From NCBI RefSeq assembly GCF_004087835.1, contig NZ_CP035119.1, positions 496,001 through 560,000 of the forward strand: a stretch of 64,000 nt of DNA, in the 5' to 3' direction. Position numbers and translations under genes: made by a program. The stretch's first letter is position 1. Each line of letters begins with the position of its first letter. The notes beneath the pieces were generated by a model. The model saw only the letters and a list, made by a program, of their open reading frames with translations. It was not told where the DNA came from and made no database searches. Source of the DNA: Halorussus pelagicus (GTDB taxonomy: Archaea; Halobacteriota; Halobacteria; Halobacteriales; Haladaptataceae). This document shows positions 7,947 through 16,897 of this stretch, one piece after another.

Positions 7947-8801
7947 TCACTCCCACCGAATTTCCGAAAGGGGATGGAGCGGGTTCCCGCCGACCACGTC
8001 GTAGGTCGCGCTCGACACCTCGATACCCTCCGCGACCCGCAACGAGGTCAGCAGGTCGTCGTTGTAGTCCCGCAGGTCGGTGTAGCCTCGGCGGAGCAGT
8101 CCCAACAGAGTTTCCTCGGGATGGAGTTCGTAGACGTGTTCGAGGTGGACGCCCTCGCGCACGCGGTCGGCGTACCCCGCCAGCGTCTCGGTCACGATGT
8201 CCCGCACGCTCGGGAGCGCGGTCAGCGACCCCTGCGTGAACACCACCACGTCGTCGGGGTCGCGCTCGGCCAACACGCCCTCCAGCAGGTCCCACGTCTC
8301 GTCTCGGAAGTCGAACGGCTCGATTCGGATGCGCTCTCTGTCACCGAATAGCGCCCGGCCGAGCGCGACGCCGTTTTCGGCGGGGTCGCCCCCGACGAAC
8401 TCGCAGTCGGGGTAGGCCGCCGCGAGGACGCCGAGTTCGTACCCCCAGCCACAGCCGAGCGAGACGACCGTCTCGCCGCCGTCGAGCGTCCCCGCGAGCG
8501 AGGCCACCAGCGCCTCGTCCTGTAGCGTCTGCTTCTCGTCCACGTCTACGAGATAGAGTTCCTCGGCCCGTGAAATTGGGACGGGACTCTCCTCGGCGTA
8601 GCGATTCGCGGACCGCTGTAGCTCTCGGAATCCCGTCTCGGGGTTCGATTCGAGGAGTCCGTGCAGGTTGGCGTACACCTCGTCGTAGGCCGAGACGCCG
8701 GTTCCGCCGTACTCGGCGTCGTCGTCCGCGCCCTCGGGGTCGAGGATGCGGGCGGGCCACGGCGAGTGCTTGGGCAGGTCGTCGAGGGCGAGTTCGCGCA
8801 T
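7947..8801 (-). CDS. Class I SAM-dependent methyltransferase
   Basis: A 284-residue cytoplasmic protein. The glycine-rich SAM-binding motif I is VVSLGCGWGYELG (about residues 115-127), followed by an acidic residue at the end of the next strand (CEFVGGDPAENG). The region before motif I is helical and family-specific. The chosen Met (MRELALDDLPKH) at 8801 follows a weaker upstream extension that would overlap the CheY-like gene in reverse. The substrate cannot be told from sequence; no RNA- or DNA-binding domain is visible. Confidence 0.8.
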   Translation of the reverse strand: MRELALDDLPKHSPWPARILDPEGADDDAEYGGTGVSAYDEVYANLHGLLESNPETGFRELQRSANRYAEESPVPISRAEELYLVDVDEKQTLQDEALVASLAGTLDGGETVVSLGCGWGYELGVLAAAYPDCEFVGGDPAENGVALGRALFGDRERIRIEPFDFRDETWDLLEGVLAERDPDDVVVFTQGSLTALPSVRDIVTETLAGYADRVREGVHLEHVYELHPEETLLGLLRRGYTDLRDYNDDLLTSLRVAEGIEVSSATYDVVGGNPLHPLSEIRWE

Positions 8802-8925
8802 GGCGTTGTAGCCCGCCGCGCCGGGAAAAAGCGTTCCGGAAGATACCGGCGGTTCCCGCGGGTGTGACGGGGACCTTCCTTGGGTTTTATTTAGCTGCCT
8901 CCCTCCATCGCATGACAAGTAACGA

Positions 8926-9282
8926 ATGGCACCTACCTTGTTAATCGTGGACGACAGCGACTTCCAGCGCACGATGGTCCGCCAAGCGGTCGAGGACGAC
9001 TTCGAGGTCGTCGCGGAGGCCGCCAACGGCGTCGAGGCGGTCGAACAGTACGAGACTCACCAACCCGACGCGGTCACCATGGACATCATGATGCCCGAGA
9101 TGAACGGCGTCGAGGCGACCTCCCAAATAAAGGGAAGCGAGGACCCGCCGGTCATCGTGATGGTGACGAGCGTGGACCAGCAGAGCAAGATGAAACAGGC
9201 CGTCAAGGCTGGTGCGGACAGCTACGTCACCAAGCCCTTCGAACCGGAGGACGTGAAGGCCGAACTCGCGTCGGTCCTCTGA
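8926..9282 (+). CDS. CheY-like single-domain response regulator
   Basis: A 118-residue receiver domain with no output domain. Asp9/Asp10 form the acidic pocket, Asp53 (MDIMMPEMNG) is the phosphoacceptor, Thr81 is the switch residue and Lys103 (TKPFEP) completes the active site. This arrangement is close to CheY of the archaeal chemotaxis system, but no che or arl genes are present here, so it may instead serve another histidine kinase. The ATG at 8926 starts a standard-length domain. Confidence 0.92.
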   Translation: MAPTLLIVDDSDFQRTMVRQAVEDDFEVVAEAANGVEAVEQYETHQPDAVTMDIMMPEMNGVEATSQIKGSEDPPVIVMVTSVDQQSKMKQAVKAGADSYVTKPFEPEDVKAELASVL

Positions 9283-9312
9283 GGCGGCACGCTCTCTTCT
9301 CCGCCCGATTGG

Positions 9313-10773
9313 CTACTCTTCGTCGCCGTCGAGCGACTGCCACGACAACCGGAGATTCCGCGCGGCGCTGGTCTGGTCGATGCGCCGCGCCGTGGTCCGG
9401 TTCGGCGCGTCCGCCAGCGTCTCGTCGTCCTCCGCGGCGACTCGGTTGAACGCGTCGGCGAGTTGGTCCAAGGTGTCCTTGCTCTCGATTTCGGTCGGTT
9501 CGGTCATCAGCGCCTCCGAGACGATTTCGGGCCACTTCGTCGTCGGCGGGTGGACGCCGTAGTCGAGCATGCGCTTGGCCACGTCCGCGGCGTCTTGGTC
9601 GCCCGCGCTGGCGACGAACTCGTGGTGGAACGGCTCGAAGGGCACGTCGTAGTCCACCTGACTGGCGAGGTAGTTGGCGTTGAGGACTGCCTTCTCGGCG
9701 GCGTCAGCGAGACCAGCGTCGCCGAGGCGCGCGATGTAGGCGTAGGTCTTGACGAGGACGAGCCAGTTGCCCTCGAAGCCATGGACCTTGCCGATGGTCG
9801 ATTCGGGATCGAAGCGTTCGAAGCTGCCGTCGCCCTCGCTTGCCTCACGCACCCGAGGAGCGGGCAGGAACTCCGCGAGGTCCGAGACGACCCCGACCGG
9901 GCCAGCGCCCGGTCCGCCGCCGCCGTGGGGCGTTGCGAACGTCTTGTGGACGTTGTAGTGCATGATGTCGAAACCCATGTCGCCCGGCCGGGCCTGTCCC
10001 AGCAGAGCGTTGAGGTTCGCGCCGTCGTAGTAGAGCAGACCGCCAGCGTCGTGGATGGTCTCAGCTATCTCCTCGATGTCGCGCTCGAACAGCCCCAGCG
10101 TGTTGGGGTTCGTGAGCATGAACAGCGCGGTCCGGTCGCTCGCCGCGGCTTCGAGGGCTTCGAGGTCCACCCGGCCGTCGTCGCCCGAGGGCAGTTCTAC
10201 GACCTCGTAGCCCGCGAGCGCGGCGCTGGCGAAGTTGGTGCCGTGGGCGCTGTCGGGGACGATGATCTCGTCGCGCTGGTCGCCCTCGCCGTTGTGTTCG
10301 TGGAACGCCTTGGCGACCAAGATACCGGTGAACTCTCCCGCCGCGCCCGCCGGGGGTTGGAGACTTACGGCGTCCATCCCGCCGATGTCAGCGAGATAGT
10401 CCTGCAGGCCGTGCATCAGGCCGAGCGTCCCTTGCAAACTTCGGTCCGAGCGGTCGTGGTGGACTCCCGCGCTCGGGAGCGCGGCCACGTCCTCGGTGAA
10501 CTTCGGGTTGTACTTCATCGTACAGCTTCCGAGGGGGTACGGCCCGGACTCGACGCCGTAGTTCATCTGAGAGAGTCGCGTATAGTGGCGCGCGAGTTGC
10601 GGTTCTTCGAGGTCGGGCAGTTCGACGCTGTCGCGGGTCAACTCGTCGGGCAGGGGCGCCTCGACCTCGACTTCCGCGCTGTTTTTCTCGGAGAGGAGCG
10701 GTTCGTACTGCCCCTCTGCATCTTCGCCGCTCTTTACCTCGCCGTCGGTCCAACGCGCTTGGTCGTAGTTCAT
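9313..10773 (-). CDS. gcvPB: Glycine dehydrogenase (decarboxylating) subunit 2
   Basis: A 486-residue PLP enzyme, the catalytic half of the two-subunit P-protein. It decarboxylates glycine and passes the aminomethyl group to lipoyl-GcvH. The PLP-binding Lys277 lies in HYNVHKTFATPHGGGGPGAG, the family signature; upstream are GSCTMKYNPK (residues 82-91) and SAHGTNFASAAL. The ATG at 10771-10773 directly abuts the stop of gcvPA, so the two are co-translated. The N-terminal 40 residues are an acidic extension. Confidence 0.97.
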   Translation of the reverse strand: MNYDQARWTDGEVKSGEDAEGQYEPLLSEKNSAEVEVEAPLPDELTRDSVELPDLEEPQLARHYTRLSQMNYGVESGPYPLGSCTMKYNPKFTEDVAALPSAGVHHDRSDRSLQGTLGLMHGLQDYLADIGGMDAVSLQPPAGAAGEFTGILVAKAFHEHNGEGDQRDEIIVPDSAHGTNFASAALAGYEVVELPSGDDGRVDLEALEAAASDRTALFMLTNPNTLGLFERDIEEIAETIHDAGGLLYYDGANLNALLGQARPGDMGFDIMHYNVHKTFATPHGGGGPGAGPVGVVSDLAEFLPAPRVREASEGDGSFERFDPESTIGKVHGFEGNWLVLVKTYAYIARLGDAGLADAAEKAVLNANYLASQVDYDVPFEPFHHEFVASAGDQDAADVAKRMLDYGVHPPTTKWPEIVSEALMTEPTEIESKDTLDQLADAFNRVAAEDDETLADAPNRTTARRIDQTSAARNLRLSWQSLDGDEE

Positions 10774-12117
10774 TTAGGCCACCTCCTCGAAGGCCGCAAC
10801 GAGTCTGTCCGCGGCGTGTTCGTTCGCGTCGGTGATACAGACTTGCACTTCGTGGTCGCCCACGGCGTGGACCGCGAACCCTTCCGCTTCGAGGTCTTGT
10901 GCGATTGCGTTCGCGGCTTGGTCAGTGTGAGCGACGAACTCCCGGAAGTGATGTCGGTCGTGAACCGGCGCTCGCAGGCCGCTGACGGCGTCCAGTCGCT
11001 CGGCGAGGTCGTCGGCGAGGCGCACGCAGTCGTTGGCGAGGTCCACGAGTCCGTCGGGTCCGAGATACGCCGCGTGGATGGCGGTCCGGAGCGCGACCCA
11101 CGCTTGATTCGTGCAGATGTTACTCGTGGCGCGCTCGCGGCGGATGTGCTGTTCGCGCGTCTGAAGCGTCAGCGTGTAGGTGCGGTTGTTGGCGGCGTCC
11201 TCGCTCGCGCCGACGAGTCGGCCGGGCACCTGCCGGACGAAGTCGTCGCGGCAGGCGAACAGGCCCAGACCCATGCCGTACGCGGTGGGGAGACCGAGCG
11301 TCGCGGCGTCGCCGACCACCACGTCCGCGCCGACGCGCTCGGGTTCCTGAAGCACCGAGAGCGCCACGGGGTCCGACCCGAGGCAGAACAGCGCGTCGTG
11401 GTCGTCTGCAAGGTCGCCGATGGCGTCGAGGTTCTCCTCGACGGTCCCGCGCGTGGTCGGATTCTCGGCGTAGACCATCACGGTCTCGGCGTCGATTGCC
11501 TCGGCGAGCGCGTCGATATCGACGTTCCCGTCGTCGGTGGCGAACGTCTCGACGGCGAGACCCGCGCCGTCGGTGTAGTTCTCCAGCACGTCGCGGCGAC
11601 TCTCCAGCAGGTAGTCGGGCACCAGCACGCGGTCGCCGTCGGTTGACCGGACGCGCGCCGCGAGCAGGGCGGCCTCCGCCAGCGCGGTCGCGTGGTCGTA
11701 CATCGAGGCGTTGACGATGTTGAGACCGGTCAGTTCGACCAGCATCGACTGGTACTCGAAGAGGGCCTGCAGGAACCCCTGCGTGACCTCCGGTTGGTAC
11801 TGCGTGTAGGAGGTCAAAAACTCCGAGCGCAACGAGAGGTGGTCCACCAGCGAGGGCACGTAGTGGTCGTAGTGGCCCCGGCCGAGGAACTCGGTCAGGT
11901 CGTCGTTGCGCGAGAGCAGACCCCGGACGTGGCGTTCGGCCTCCCGCTCGCTTCGTTCTTCGATGTCGAACTCCCCGTCGAACGCGACCGACTCGGGGAT
12001 CTCGAACAGTTCCGTTACGTCGTCCGCGCCGACCGCGTCGAGCATCGCGGCGGTCTCGTCGTCGGTGTGTGGCGCGTACGGGCTTCCCCGCTCCCCAGAC
12101 TCGTGTCGTCCGCTCAT
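10774..12117 (-). CDS. gcvPA: Glycine dehydrogenase (decarboxylating) subunit 1
   Basis: A 447-residue partner of GcvPB in the heterotetrameric P-protein of the glycine cleavage system. It is recognised by [13 protein letters not shown] near the N-terminus, [42 protein letters not shown] and the C-terminal [18 protein letters not shown]. It lacks a PLP lysine, as expected. It follows the small Tat protein gene (12267-12620) on the same strand after a 149-bp gap, and is joined to gcvPB without spacing. Confidence 0.96.
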   Translation of the reverse strand: MSGRHESGERGSPYAPHTDDETAAMLDAVGADDVTELFEIPESVAFDGEFDIEERSEREAERHVRGLLSRNDDLTEFLGRGHYDHYVPSLVDHLSLRSEFLTSYTQYQPEVTQGFLQALFEYQSMLVELTGLNIVNASMYDHATALAEAALLAARVRSTDGDRVLVPDYLLESRRDVLENYTDGAGLAVETFATDDGNVDIDALAEAIDAETVMVYAENPTTRGTVEENLDAIGDLADDHDALFCLGSDPVALSVLQEPERVGADVVVGDAATLGLPTAYGMGLGLFACRDDFVRQVPGRLVGASEDAANNRTYTLTLQTREQHIRRERATSNICTNQAWVALRTAIHAAYLGPDGLVDLANDCVRLADDLAERLDAVSGLRAPVHDRHHFREFVAHTDQAANAIAQDLEAEGFAVHAVGDHEVQVCITDANEHAADRLVAAFEEVA

Positions 12118-12266
12118 GTAGTCGGAGCTAAGGAGTGTACCGTTTTAAGATAGGGGTATTCGTCCCGAGCGGTGGCGATACTCCTCGAAAAGGGGCGGAG
12201 TTCGGGAACTGCCGTCGTTTCCGAACCGCTAAACTCTCGTATCCGTTTCGAGCAGTGGACGGACGC

Positions 12267-12620
12267 TTAGACGACTTCCATGCTCATGTTGGTCTCTTCG
12301 AGAATCTCTACCTTGTTCCCGCCCTCGATGGTCCAGTACTCGTCGTCTCCCGTCGGAGGAACGTTGTTGACGTTTATGATTCCGCCATCCTCCACTGGGA
12401 TGTAGTCATAAAGGCCGTCGGTGTCTCCGTTGATGCTGTCGAAGTCACCGAAGACTTTGAACGAGTAATGCCCCTCTTCGCTGGTATTGTTGTACCCCTC
12501 GACCACGAAATCCGTGGACGCTGACGCCGAACCGGCCGTGCCGAGCAGTCCGCCAGCGAGGACCGTCGTGGTTGCAGCGCTCTTCTTCAGGAACGAACGT
12601 CGGGTACTTGCATCCGACAT
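12267..12620 (-). CDS. Small Tat-exported protein
   Basis: A 117-residue protein with a Tat signal at its N-terminus (STRRSFLKKSAATTT, twin Arg at residues 7-8, then a hydrophobic stretch to about residue 33 with a GSASA cleavage-like site). The mature part of about 80 residues is acidic, rich in Gly, Asn and Asp, and probably beta-sheet (FVVEGYNNTSEEGHYSFKV). There is no Cys or lipobox. It sits between gcvH and gcvPA and has its own A/T-rich promoter, so it may not belong to the glycine pathway. No family recognised. Confidence 0.8.
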   Translation of the reverse strand: MSDASTRRSFLKKSAATTTVLAGGLLGTAGSASASTDFVVEGYNNTSEEGHYSFKVFGDFDSINGDTDGLYDYIPVEDGGIINVNNVPPTGDDEYWTIEGGNKVEILEETNMSMEVV

Positions 12621-12639
12621 TGCATCCTACAGTAACAAT

Positions 12640-12665
12640 GCAGCAATATTAAATTTTATTATAAG
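12640..12665 (-). promoter_or_regulatory. A/T-rich promoter of the small Tat protein gene
   Basis: On the minus strand a TATA-like run (aaaatttaatattg, about 12644-12657) lies roughly 25-35 bases before the ATG at 12620, matching the spacing of archaeal TATA boxes for nearly leaderless transcripts. The A/T-rich patch extends to about 12700, contrasting with its GC-rich surroundings. Confidence 0.5.
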
Positions 12666-12823
12666 AAAATAAAAAATTTATACTATAGCTAGATAAAGAA
12701 AGTGGTGTCTATAATGGGTAGTAGACACTATACCGAAAACGGGTCACAGAAGCCGTCGGCTGATTTAGTACCGCTCACGCAGGTCGTCCCCGCCGTGACA
12801 AATTCGGAGAAGAAAGGCGTTTG

Positions 12824-13207
12824 TTACTCGATTTGGTCGCGGTACTCCTCGGCGCTCAATAGCTCGTCACGCTCGCTCTCATCGGCTACCTCCACTTCCA
12901 GCATCCAGCCCTCGCCGAAGGGGTCCTCGTTGACGAGTTCCGGTTGGTCGGCCAGCGCGTCGTTGACCGCGGTGACGGTGCCGCTAACTGGCGAGTAGAG
13001 GTCCGAGACGGCCTTGATGGACTCGACGACGCCGAACTCCTCGTCCGCGGAGAGTTCGTCGCCCTCGTCGGGTAACTCGACGAATACTACGTCGCCCAGT
13101 TCGTCCTGCGCGAAGTCAGAAATGCCGATTCGCGCGGTGTCGGCGTCGCTCTCTACCCATTCGTGCGATTCAAGATACTTCCGGTCGTCGGGAACTTCGA
13201 AGCTCAT
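12824..13207 (-). CDS. gcvH: Glycine cleavage system H protein
   Basis: A 127-residue lipoyl carrier that shuttles the aminomethyl group from P-protein to T-protein. Lys65 in [17 protein letters not shown] is the lipoylation site; HEWV near residue 16 and the hammerhead-like beta domain complete the family pattern. Its ATG (13205-13207) overlaps the last bases of gcvT by 4 bp (ATGA). The dihydrolipoyl dehydrogenase partner is not in this window. Confidence 0.97.
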   Translation of the reverse strand: MSFEVPDDRKYLESHEWVESDADTARIGISDFAQDELGDVVFVELPDEGDELSADEEFGVVESIKAVSDLYSPVSGTVTAVNDALADQPELVNEDPFGEGWMLEVEVADESERDELLSAEEYRDQIE

Positions 13208-14301
13208 TGTTGGTCACTCAGAAATGGCGTGTTCGCAATCTTTGCTTTTTTCGACTGGCCGCGAACGACGACGCGGACGACCGTGCCGGGGTCGGCGTAG
13301 TCGGCCGGAACGTAGCCCAGCGCGATGGGGTCGCCAAGCGTCGGACTCATCGTCCCGCTGGTCACCTCACCGATGACGTGGTCGTCGGTGTCGGTCACGT
13401 CGTAGCCGTGGCGCGGAACGCCTCGGTCCACGAGTTTGATGCCGACGAACTCCTCGTCGGTGCCCTCCTCGCTGGCGCGTTCGAGCGCGTCGCAGCCGAC
13501 GAAATCGGTATCGAGTTTGACCGTCCAACTGACGCCCGCCTCGTAGGGATTCCGGGGGTTGTCCTCGGCGTCGAAGTCCTGCCCGGAGAGCAGAAAGCCC
13601 ATCTCCATGCGGAGGGTATCACGGGCACCGAGTCCGCAGGGCTGGCAGTCGAACAGGTCCCAGACTGCTTCGGCCGACTCGACGGGAACGATAATCTCGA
13701 ACCCGCTCTCGCCGGTGTAGCCCGTGCGGGCGGTCCAGCAGTCGGCTCCGGCGAACGCGGCATACTTGCCCTCGAACTTCGAGAGGTCCGAAAGCGAGTC
13801 GTCGGTCGCGTCCGCGACGAGGCTCGGGGCCTCCGGTCCTTGCACCGCGTACATCGCGTACTCGTCGGTGACGTTCTCGACGGTGGCGTCGAAGTCCCAC
13901 TCGTCACGGTGGGCGGTCCACCGCCGGTGCATCTGCTCGTCATGGCCCGCGTTGGGGACGAAGAGGTACTCCGCGTCGTCGGTCTCCGGGAGGCGGTAGA
14001 CCACCGTGTCGTCGAGGATGGTCCCCTCTTCGTCGAGAATCATCGAGTAGTGCGAGTCACCGCGACCGAGGTCGGTCACGTCGTTGGACGTGAGCCGTTG
14101 CATCAGTGCCTCGGCGTCGGGACCGGCCACTTCGATTTGACCCATGTGGGATACGTCGAAGATGCCCGCGCCCTCCCGGACTGCGCGGTGTTCGGCCTTG
14201 ATGGAGTCGAACTCGACGGGCATGTCCCACCCGCCAAACTCGGTAAACGTCGCTCCCGCGGCGTCGTGTACGTCGCGCAGCGGCGGCTTCCGAAGCGTCA
14301 T
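13204..14301 (-). CDS. gcvT: Glycine cleavage system T protein (aminomethyltransferase)
   Basis: A 365-residue enzyme that releases ammonia from lipoyl-bound aminomethyl and transfers the methylene to tetrahydrofolate. Signatures: [13 protein letters not shown] at residues 19-31, [26 protein letters not shown] and a C-terminal barrel with [21 protein letters not shown]. The length is standard. It is the first gene of a leftward gcvT-gcvH pair; gcvPA-gcvPB follow after the Tat gene. No riboswitch-like structure was seen upstream. Confidence 0.97.
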   Translation of the reverse strand: MTLRKPPLRDVHDAAGATFTEFGGWDMPVEFDSIKAEHRAVREGAGIFDVSHMGQIEVAGPDAEALMQRLTSNDVTDLGRGDSHYSMILDEEGTILDDTVVYRLPETDDAEYLFVPNAGHDEQMHRRWTAHRDEWDFDATVENVTDEYAMYAVQGPEAPSLVADATDDSLSDLSKFEGKYAAFAGADCWTARTGYTGESGFEIIVPVESAEAVWDLFDCQPCGLGARDTLRMEMGFLLSGQDFDAEDNPRNPYEAGVSWTVKLDTDFVGCDALERASEEGTDEEFVGIKLVDRGVPRHGYDVTDTDDHVIGEVTSGTMSPTLGDPIALGYVPADYADPGTVVRVVVRGQSKKAKIANTPFLSDQQ

Positions 14302-14407
14302 ACCGAAACGGTGGTCCGCCCGGTACGTAATGCTTTGTCTTCCGGGTCGTCGATTGGTATTCGCGTTCGAGTAAACGAACGGCGTGTGGGTCGGCCTCGT
14401 CGCGCGG

Positions 14408-14587
14408 TCACGCCGGTTCGACGACGATCTGACCGTCGCGGAGTTTGTAGACGAGGCGGTCGCCCTCTTCGACGTCGAGTCCGTCCTCGGCGAACTCTTC
14501 GCGGACGGCCTTGATCAGACTGATGCGCCATCGCTGGGTGACTGTCGTCGTGCCGAGTATCTTCTCTTCGGATTCTTCTGAGCTCAT
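14408..14587 (-). CDS. AbrB/SpoVT-like DNA-binding protein
   Basis: A 59-residue protein with the swapped-hairpin AbrB pattern: LGTTTVTQRWRISLIKAV (first strand and loop, with the usual proline replaced), then LDVEEGDRLVYKLRDGQIVV. Such proteins dimerise and bind promoter DNA, often as antitoxin-like regulators. No toxin partner is adjacent. ATG at 14585-14587, stop TGA at 14408-14410. A GAGCTC hexamer (14580-14585) overlaps the start codon. Confidence 0.8.
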   Translation of the reverse strand: MSSEESEEKILGTTTVTQRWRISLIKAVREEFAEDGLDVEEGDRLVYKLRDGQIVVEPA

Positions 14588-14663
14588 CTACCGGCGTCTT
14601 GGGTATCGGTGTTGTTATGGACTCTTAGCTATTTCGACTATATCGGCTGAAAAGGTGGAATAG

Positions 14664-14942
14664 CTAGCATTTCGTCGGTATTCACGCCAATTCGGCGACT
14701 ATTTTCCCGTCGATTCTCTCCCAGATGCCGCACAACTGTGTACCCTCACGGACATCTCCCTGTCGGGGTTCCGCTGCGACCACAAGTCAGTCTTGCTCGC
14801 GTTCGAGGTAATAGAGCGCCGCGACGTCGAGGACGGTCGTTCGTCGCCGACGTACACGCTCGCGGGGACCGAACAGGCGGAGTCTGTGGTTGAACTGCAC
14901 TACGCGCTACAGTCGGAACTAGAGCGTTCGGGAGCGTTGTGA
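14664..14942 (+). pseudogene. Open frame without a good start, probable gene remnant
   Basis: From just after a TAG at 14661-14663 to TGA at 14940-14942, 92 sense codons are open. They read like a real protein C-terminus (for example LCTLTDISLSGFRC, then TYTLAGTEQAESVVELHYAL), but no ATG or GTG opens the frame before residue 70 or so. It could be the 3' end of a regulator cut off by rearrangement, next to the R-M island region. The family is not recognised; it may also be chance coding. Confidence 0.35.
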
Positions 14943-15048
14943 GAAGGAAACGTCGAGGCGTTCGCGGAGTAGGCGCGGGGGTCGGTGGCGCGGATGTGTC
15001 GGTCGTAGCGCGATACGTTGGCGGTGCGTCGGGAGCGACCCGACGCGC

Positions 15049-15741
15049 TCACAGTTCCATCCACGGCGTCACGGCGTCGATGTCGGGAGCGTGCCACCGC
15101 TGTTCGGGGTTGCGTCGCGGTCGCTTCCGGAGTTCGACGCGCGCGTCGAAGAGGTCCATGAGGTCCGCGACGAGCGGGTCGTCGTCGGGAACCCGGAGGT
15201 GGTAGTGTGCCATGCCGTGGACGCCCCGGACCGCCGCGGCGAGCGACCGCAGGACGCGCTCGGTCGTCTCGCGGTCCTCCTGTAGCAGGGGGAACAGCGA
15301 ATCGACGCCGACGCGGAGTTCCGCGGGGGCGAGTCCGTCGGCGCGCTCGTCGTAGAAGCGAATCGCGGTCTGAATCTCCTCGCAGAGCTGGCGAGCGTCG
15401 TCGGTCTCCAGCGGCTCGGAATCGCGGGCGAACCTCTCCGCGCTCGCGGGGACTGACCGCTCGCCGCGGCGCTGGTCGATGACCCACGTCTCGGGGTCGT
15501 TGTAGGAGGTGTCGCTCGGAAGTCGGGTCGCGGCGTTGCGAATCGACTGGTCAGTTAGTCCGAGGACGCGAAACCGGCGCGGTTCGTCGCCGCCAAAGAG
15601 GAACCGCGAGATGCGCGCCGACACCGCGTCAGGTACCTCGCCGGTGAGAAGGATGTTACTGCCCCTCTCCTTCCGGTCGGTGAGCCATTGCGAGAAGTTG
15701 GGGTTCGCGCCACTCCCGCGAAAGCGGAGTTCAGAGGTCAT
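15049..15741 (-). CDS. Haloarchaeal protein of unknown function (DUF7504-like)
   Basis: A 230-residue cytoplasmic protein. The segment ERGSNILLTGEVPDAVSARISRF (about residues 25-47) resembles the first strand and loop of a RecA/KaiC-type ATPase that has lost its Walker A lysine. Later parts include RFRVLGLTDQS and the helical C-terminal PLVADLMDLFDARVELR, followed by PEQRWHAPDIDAVTPWMEL. From memory it resembles haloarchaeal proteins labelled DUF7504; the match is uncertain. It reads away from the R-M island and may belong with the tiny membrane protein at 18938 and the CHAT gene. Confidence 0.75.
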   Translation of the reverse strand: MTSELRFRGSGANPNFSQWLTDRKERGSNILLTGEVPDAVSARISRFLFGGDEPRRFRVLGLTDQSIRNAATRLPSDTSYNDPETWVIDQRRGERSVPASAERFARDSEPLETDDARQLCEEIQTAIRFYDERADGLAPAELRVGVDSLFPLLQEDRETTERVLRSLAAAVRGVHGMAHYHLRVPDDDPLVADLMDLFDARVELRKRPRRNPEQRWHAPDIDAVTPWMEL

Positions 15742-15900
15742 TTATTTCTTTTGTCGATGCTGACTATCATAAAATTACCGGAGTTTCATCGGTGCATAGA
15801 TGCCTCTGAGACACCGTTCGCACGATTTCTCGTCGGAGCGTCCGGACAATTCCTGCGAAGATAACGCTTTTACCGTATTACCCGCCACATAGTCGTATAG

Positions 15901-16794
15901 ATGGGCAAGATGCTTCCTTTCCGGTGGTATGGCGGGAAATACAGCCATTTGGACTTTATCCTTCCTCACCTGGCAAAAACCGAGCAATACATTGAGCCAT
16001 TTGGCGGTAGCGCTGCCGTCCTGATTAACCGAGACCCCAGCCCTGTTGAGACGTACAATGACCTCGACGGAGATGTGGTCAATTTTTTCAAAGTATTGAG
16101 GGAAAACAGGGACGAACTGCTAGAGAAGATTGCGCTCACCCCGTTCAGCCGTGAAGAACTTGCGACGGCTGTGGAGCAGAAGAACAACGACGAATTGAGT
16201 GACATTGAGCGGGCACGACTGTTCTTTGTTCGCGCCGGACAGACCAGATCCGGATTGGCACAGGAAGCTACACCGGGTCGGTGGGCGTATTGTAAGTCCA
16301 CAAGCCGCCGGAACATGTCCGGAGCGGTCAGCCGGTACCATGGGCGTCTTGAGCAGTTACACGACGTTGCGGACCGCCTCCGACGCGTGCAAATCGAGAA
16401 CAAAGACGCTATCGAAGTGATTGACCGGCACGATGACGAAGAGGCCTTGTTCTACTGCGACCCACCGTATCCCCATGAGGTACGAGGCGACACCAACAGT
16501 TACAGCCACGAGATGACGGACGACGACCACCGAGAACTCGCCGAGAAACTCCGCAGTTGTGAGGGGAAAGTCGCCGTCTCGGGGTACACCTGTGACCTGT
16601 ACGAGGAACTCTTCGAGGACCACGGCTGGAACCGTGTGGATGCCGAAGAGAAGACGATGCACACGACGAAAGACACCCGTCAGGAAGCGTTGTGGCTGAA
16701 CTATGAATCGCCGAGCCGTACTGATGTCGAAGCAGGTGTTGATGTCGAAGAGTTAGACGACAGTCAGCAGACGCTAGTTGACATAGAGGAGTAA
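15901..16794 (+). CDS. DNA adenine N6-methyltransferase (D12/Dam class)
   Basis: A 297-residue enzyme. The SAM-binding motif is YIEPFGGSAAVLINR (FGGS at residues 34-37), the N-terminal KMLPFRWYGGKYS is the Dam-class start, and the catalytic DPPY is at 187-190 in FYCDPPYPH. The order FGGS then DPPY defines the alpha/Dam (D12) class, which methylates adenine N6. Lower GC and looser codon use than its neighbours suggest horizontal transfer. With the endonuclease that follows 103 bases later it should form a type II R-M pair, protecting an adenine in the shared site. Confidence 0.93.
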   Translation: MGKMLPFRWYGGKYSHLDFILPHLAKTEQYIEPFGGSAAVLINRDPSPVETYNDLDGDVVNFFKVLRENRDELLEKIALTPFSREELATAVEQKNNDELSDIERARLFFVRAGQTRSGLAQEATPGRWAYCKSTSRRNMSGAVSRYHGRLEQLHDVADRLRRVQIENKDAIEVIDRHDDEEALFYCDPPYPHEVRGDTNSYSHEMTDDDHRELAEKLRSCEGKVAVSGYTCDLYEELFEDHGWNRVDAEEKTMHTTKDTRQEALWLNYESPSRTDVEAGVDVEELDDSQQTLVDIEE

Positions 16795-16857
16795 CCAACT
16801 CTTTTCGATCACGGATTGTATCTTATGCAGTTTTCTCTCTGCATGTCTCTTCTCACC

Positions 16858-16878
16858 GATATATAAATTTTATACGTC
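16858..16878 (+). promoter_or_regulatory. TATA-type promoter of the restriction endonuclease gene
   Basis: The run atatataaattttatac (about 16859-16875) is a strong TATA-like element. It lies 23-39 bases before the chosen GTG at 16898, giving a nearly leaderless transcript independent of the methylase. Separate promoters let methylase and nuclease be timed differently. Confidence 0.55.
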
Positions 16879-16897
16879 ATGTCTGAAGTTGCTCCCG

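Noticed and set aside
9463-11646. 727-residue rightward ORF across gcvPB/gcvPA
   Set aside because: It is the antisense shadow of two certain genes, a common effect of high third-position GC in haloarchaea.
15775-15987. 70-residue leftward ORF ending SCERCLRGIYAPMKLR
   Set aside because: The CxxC-containing end is suggestive, but it overlaps the methylase start by 87 bases, has no clear ATG outside that gene and no family. It might be a remnant.
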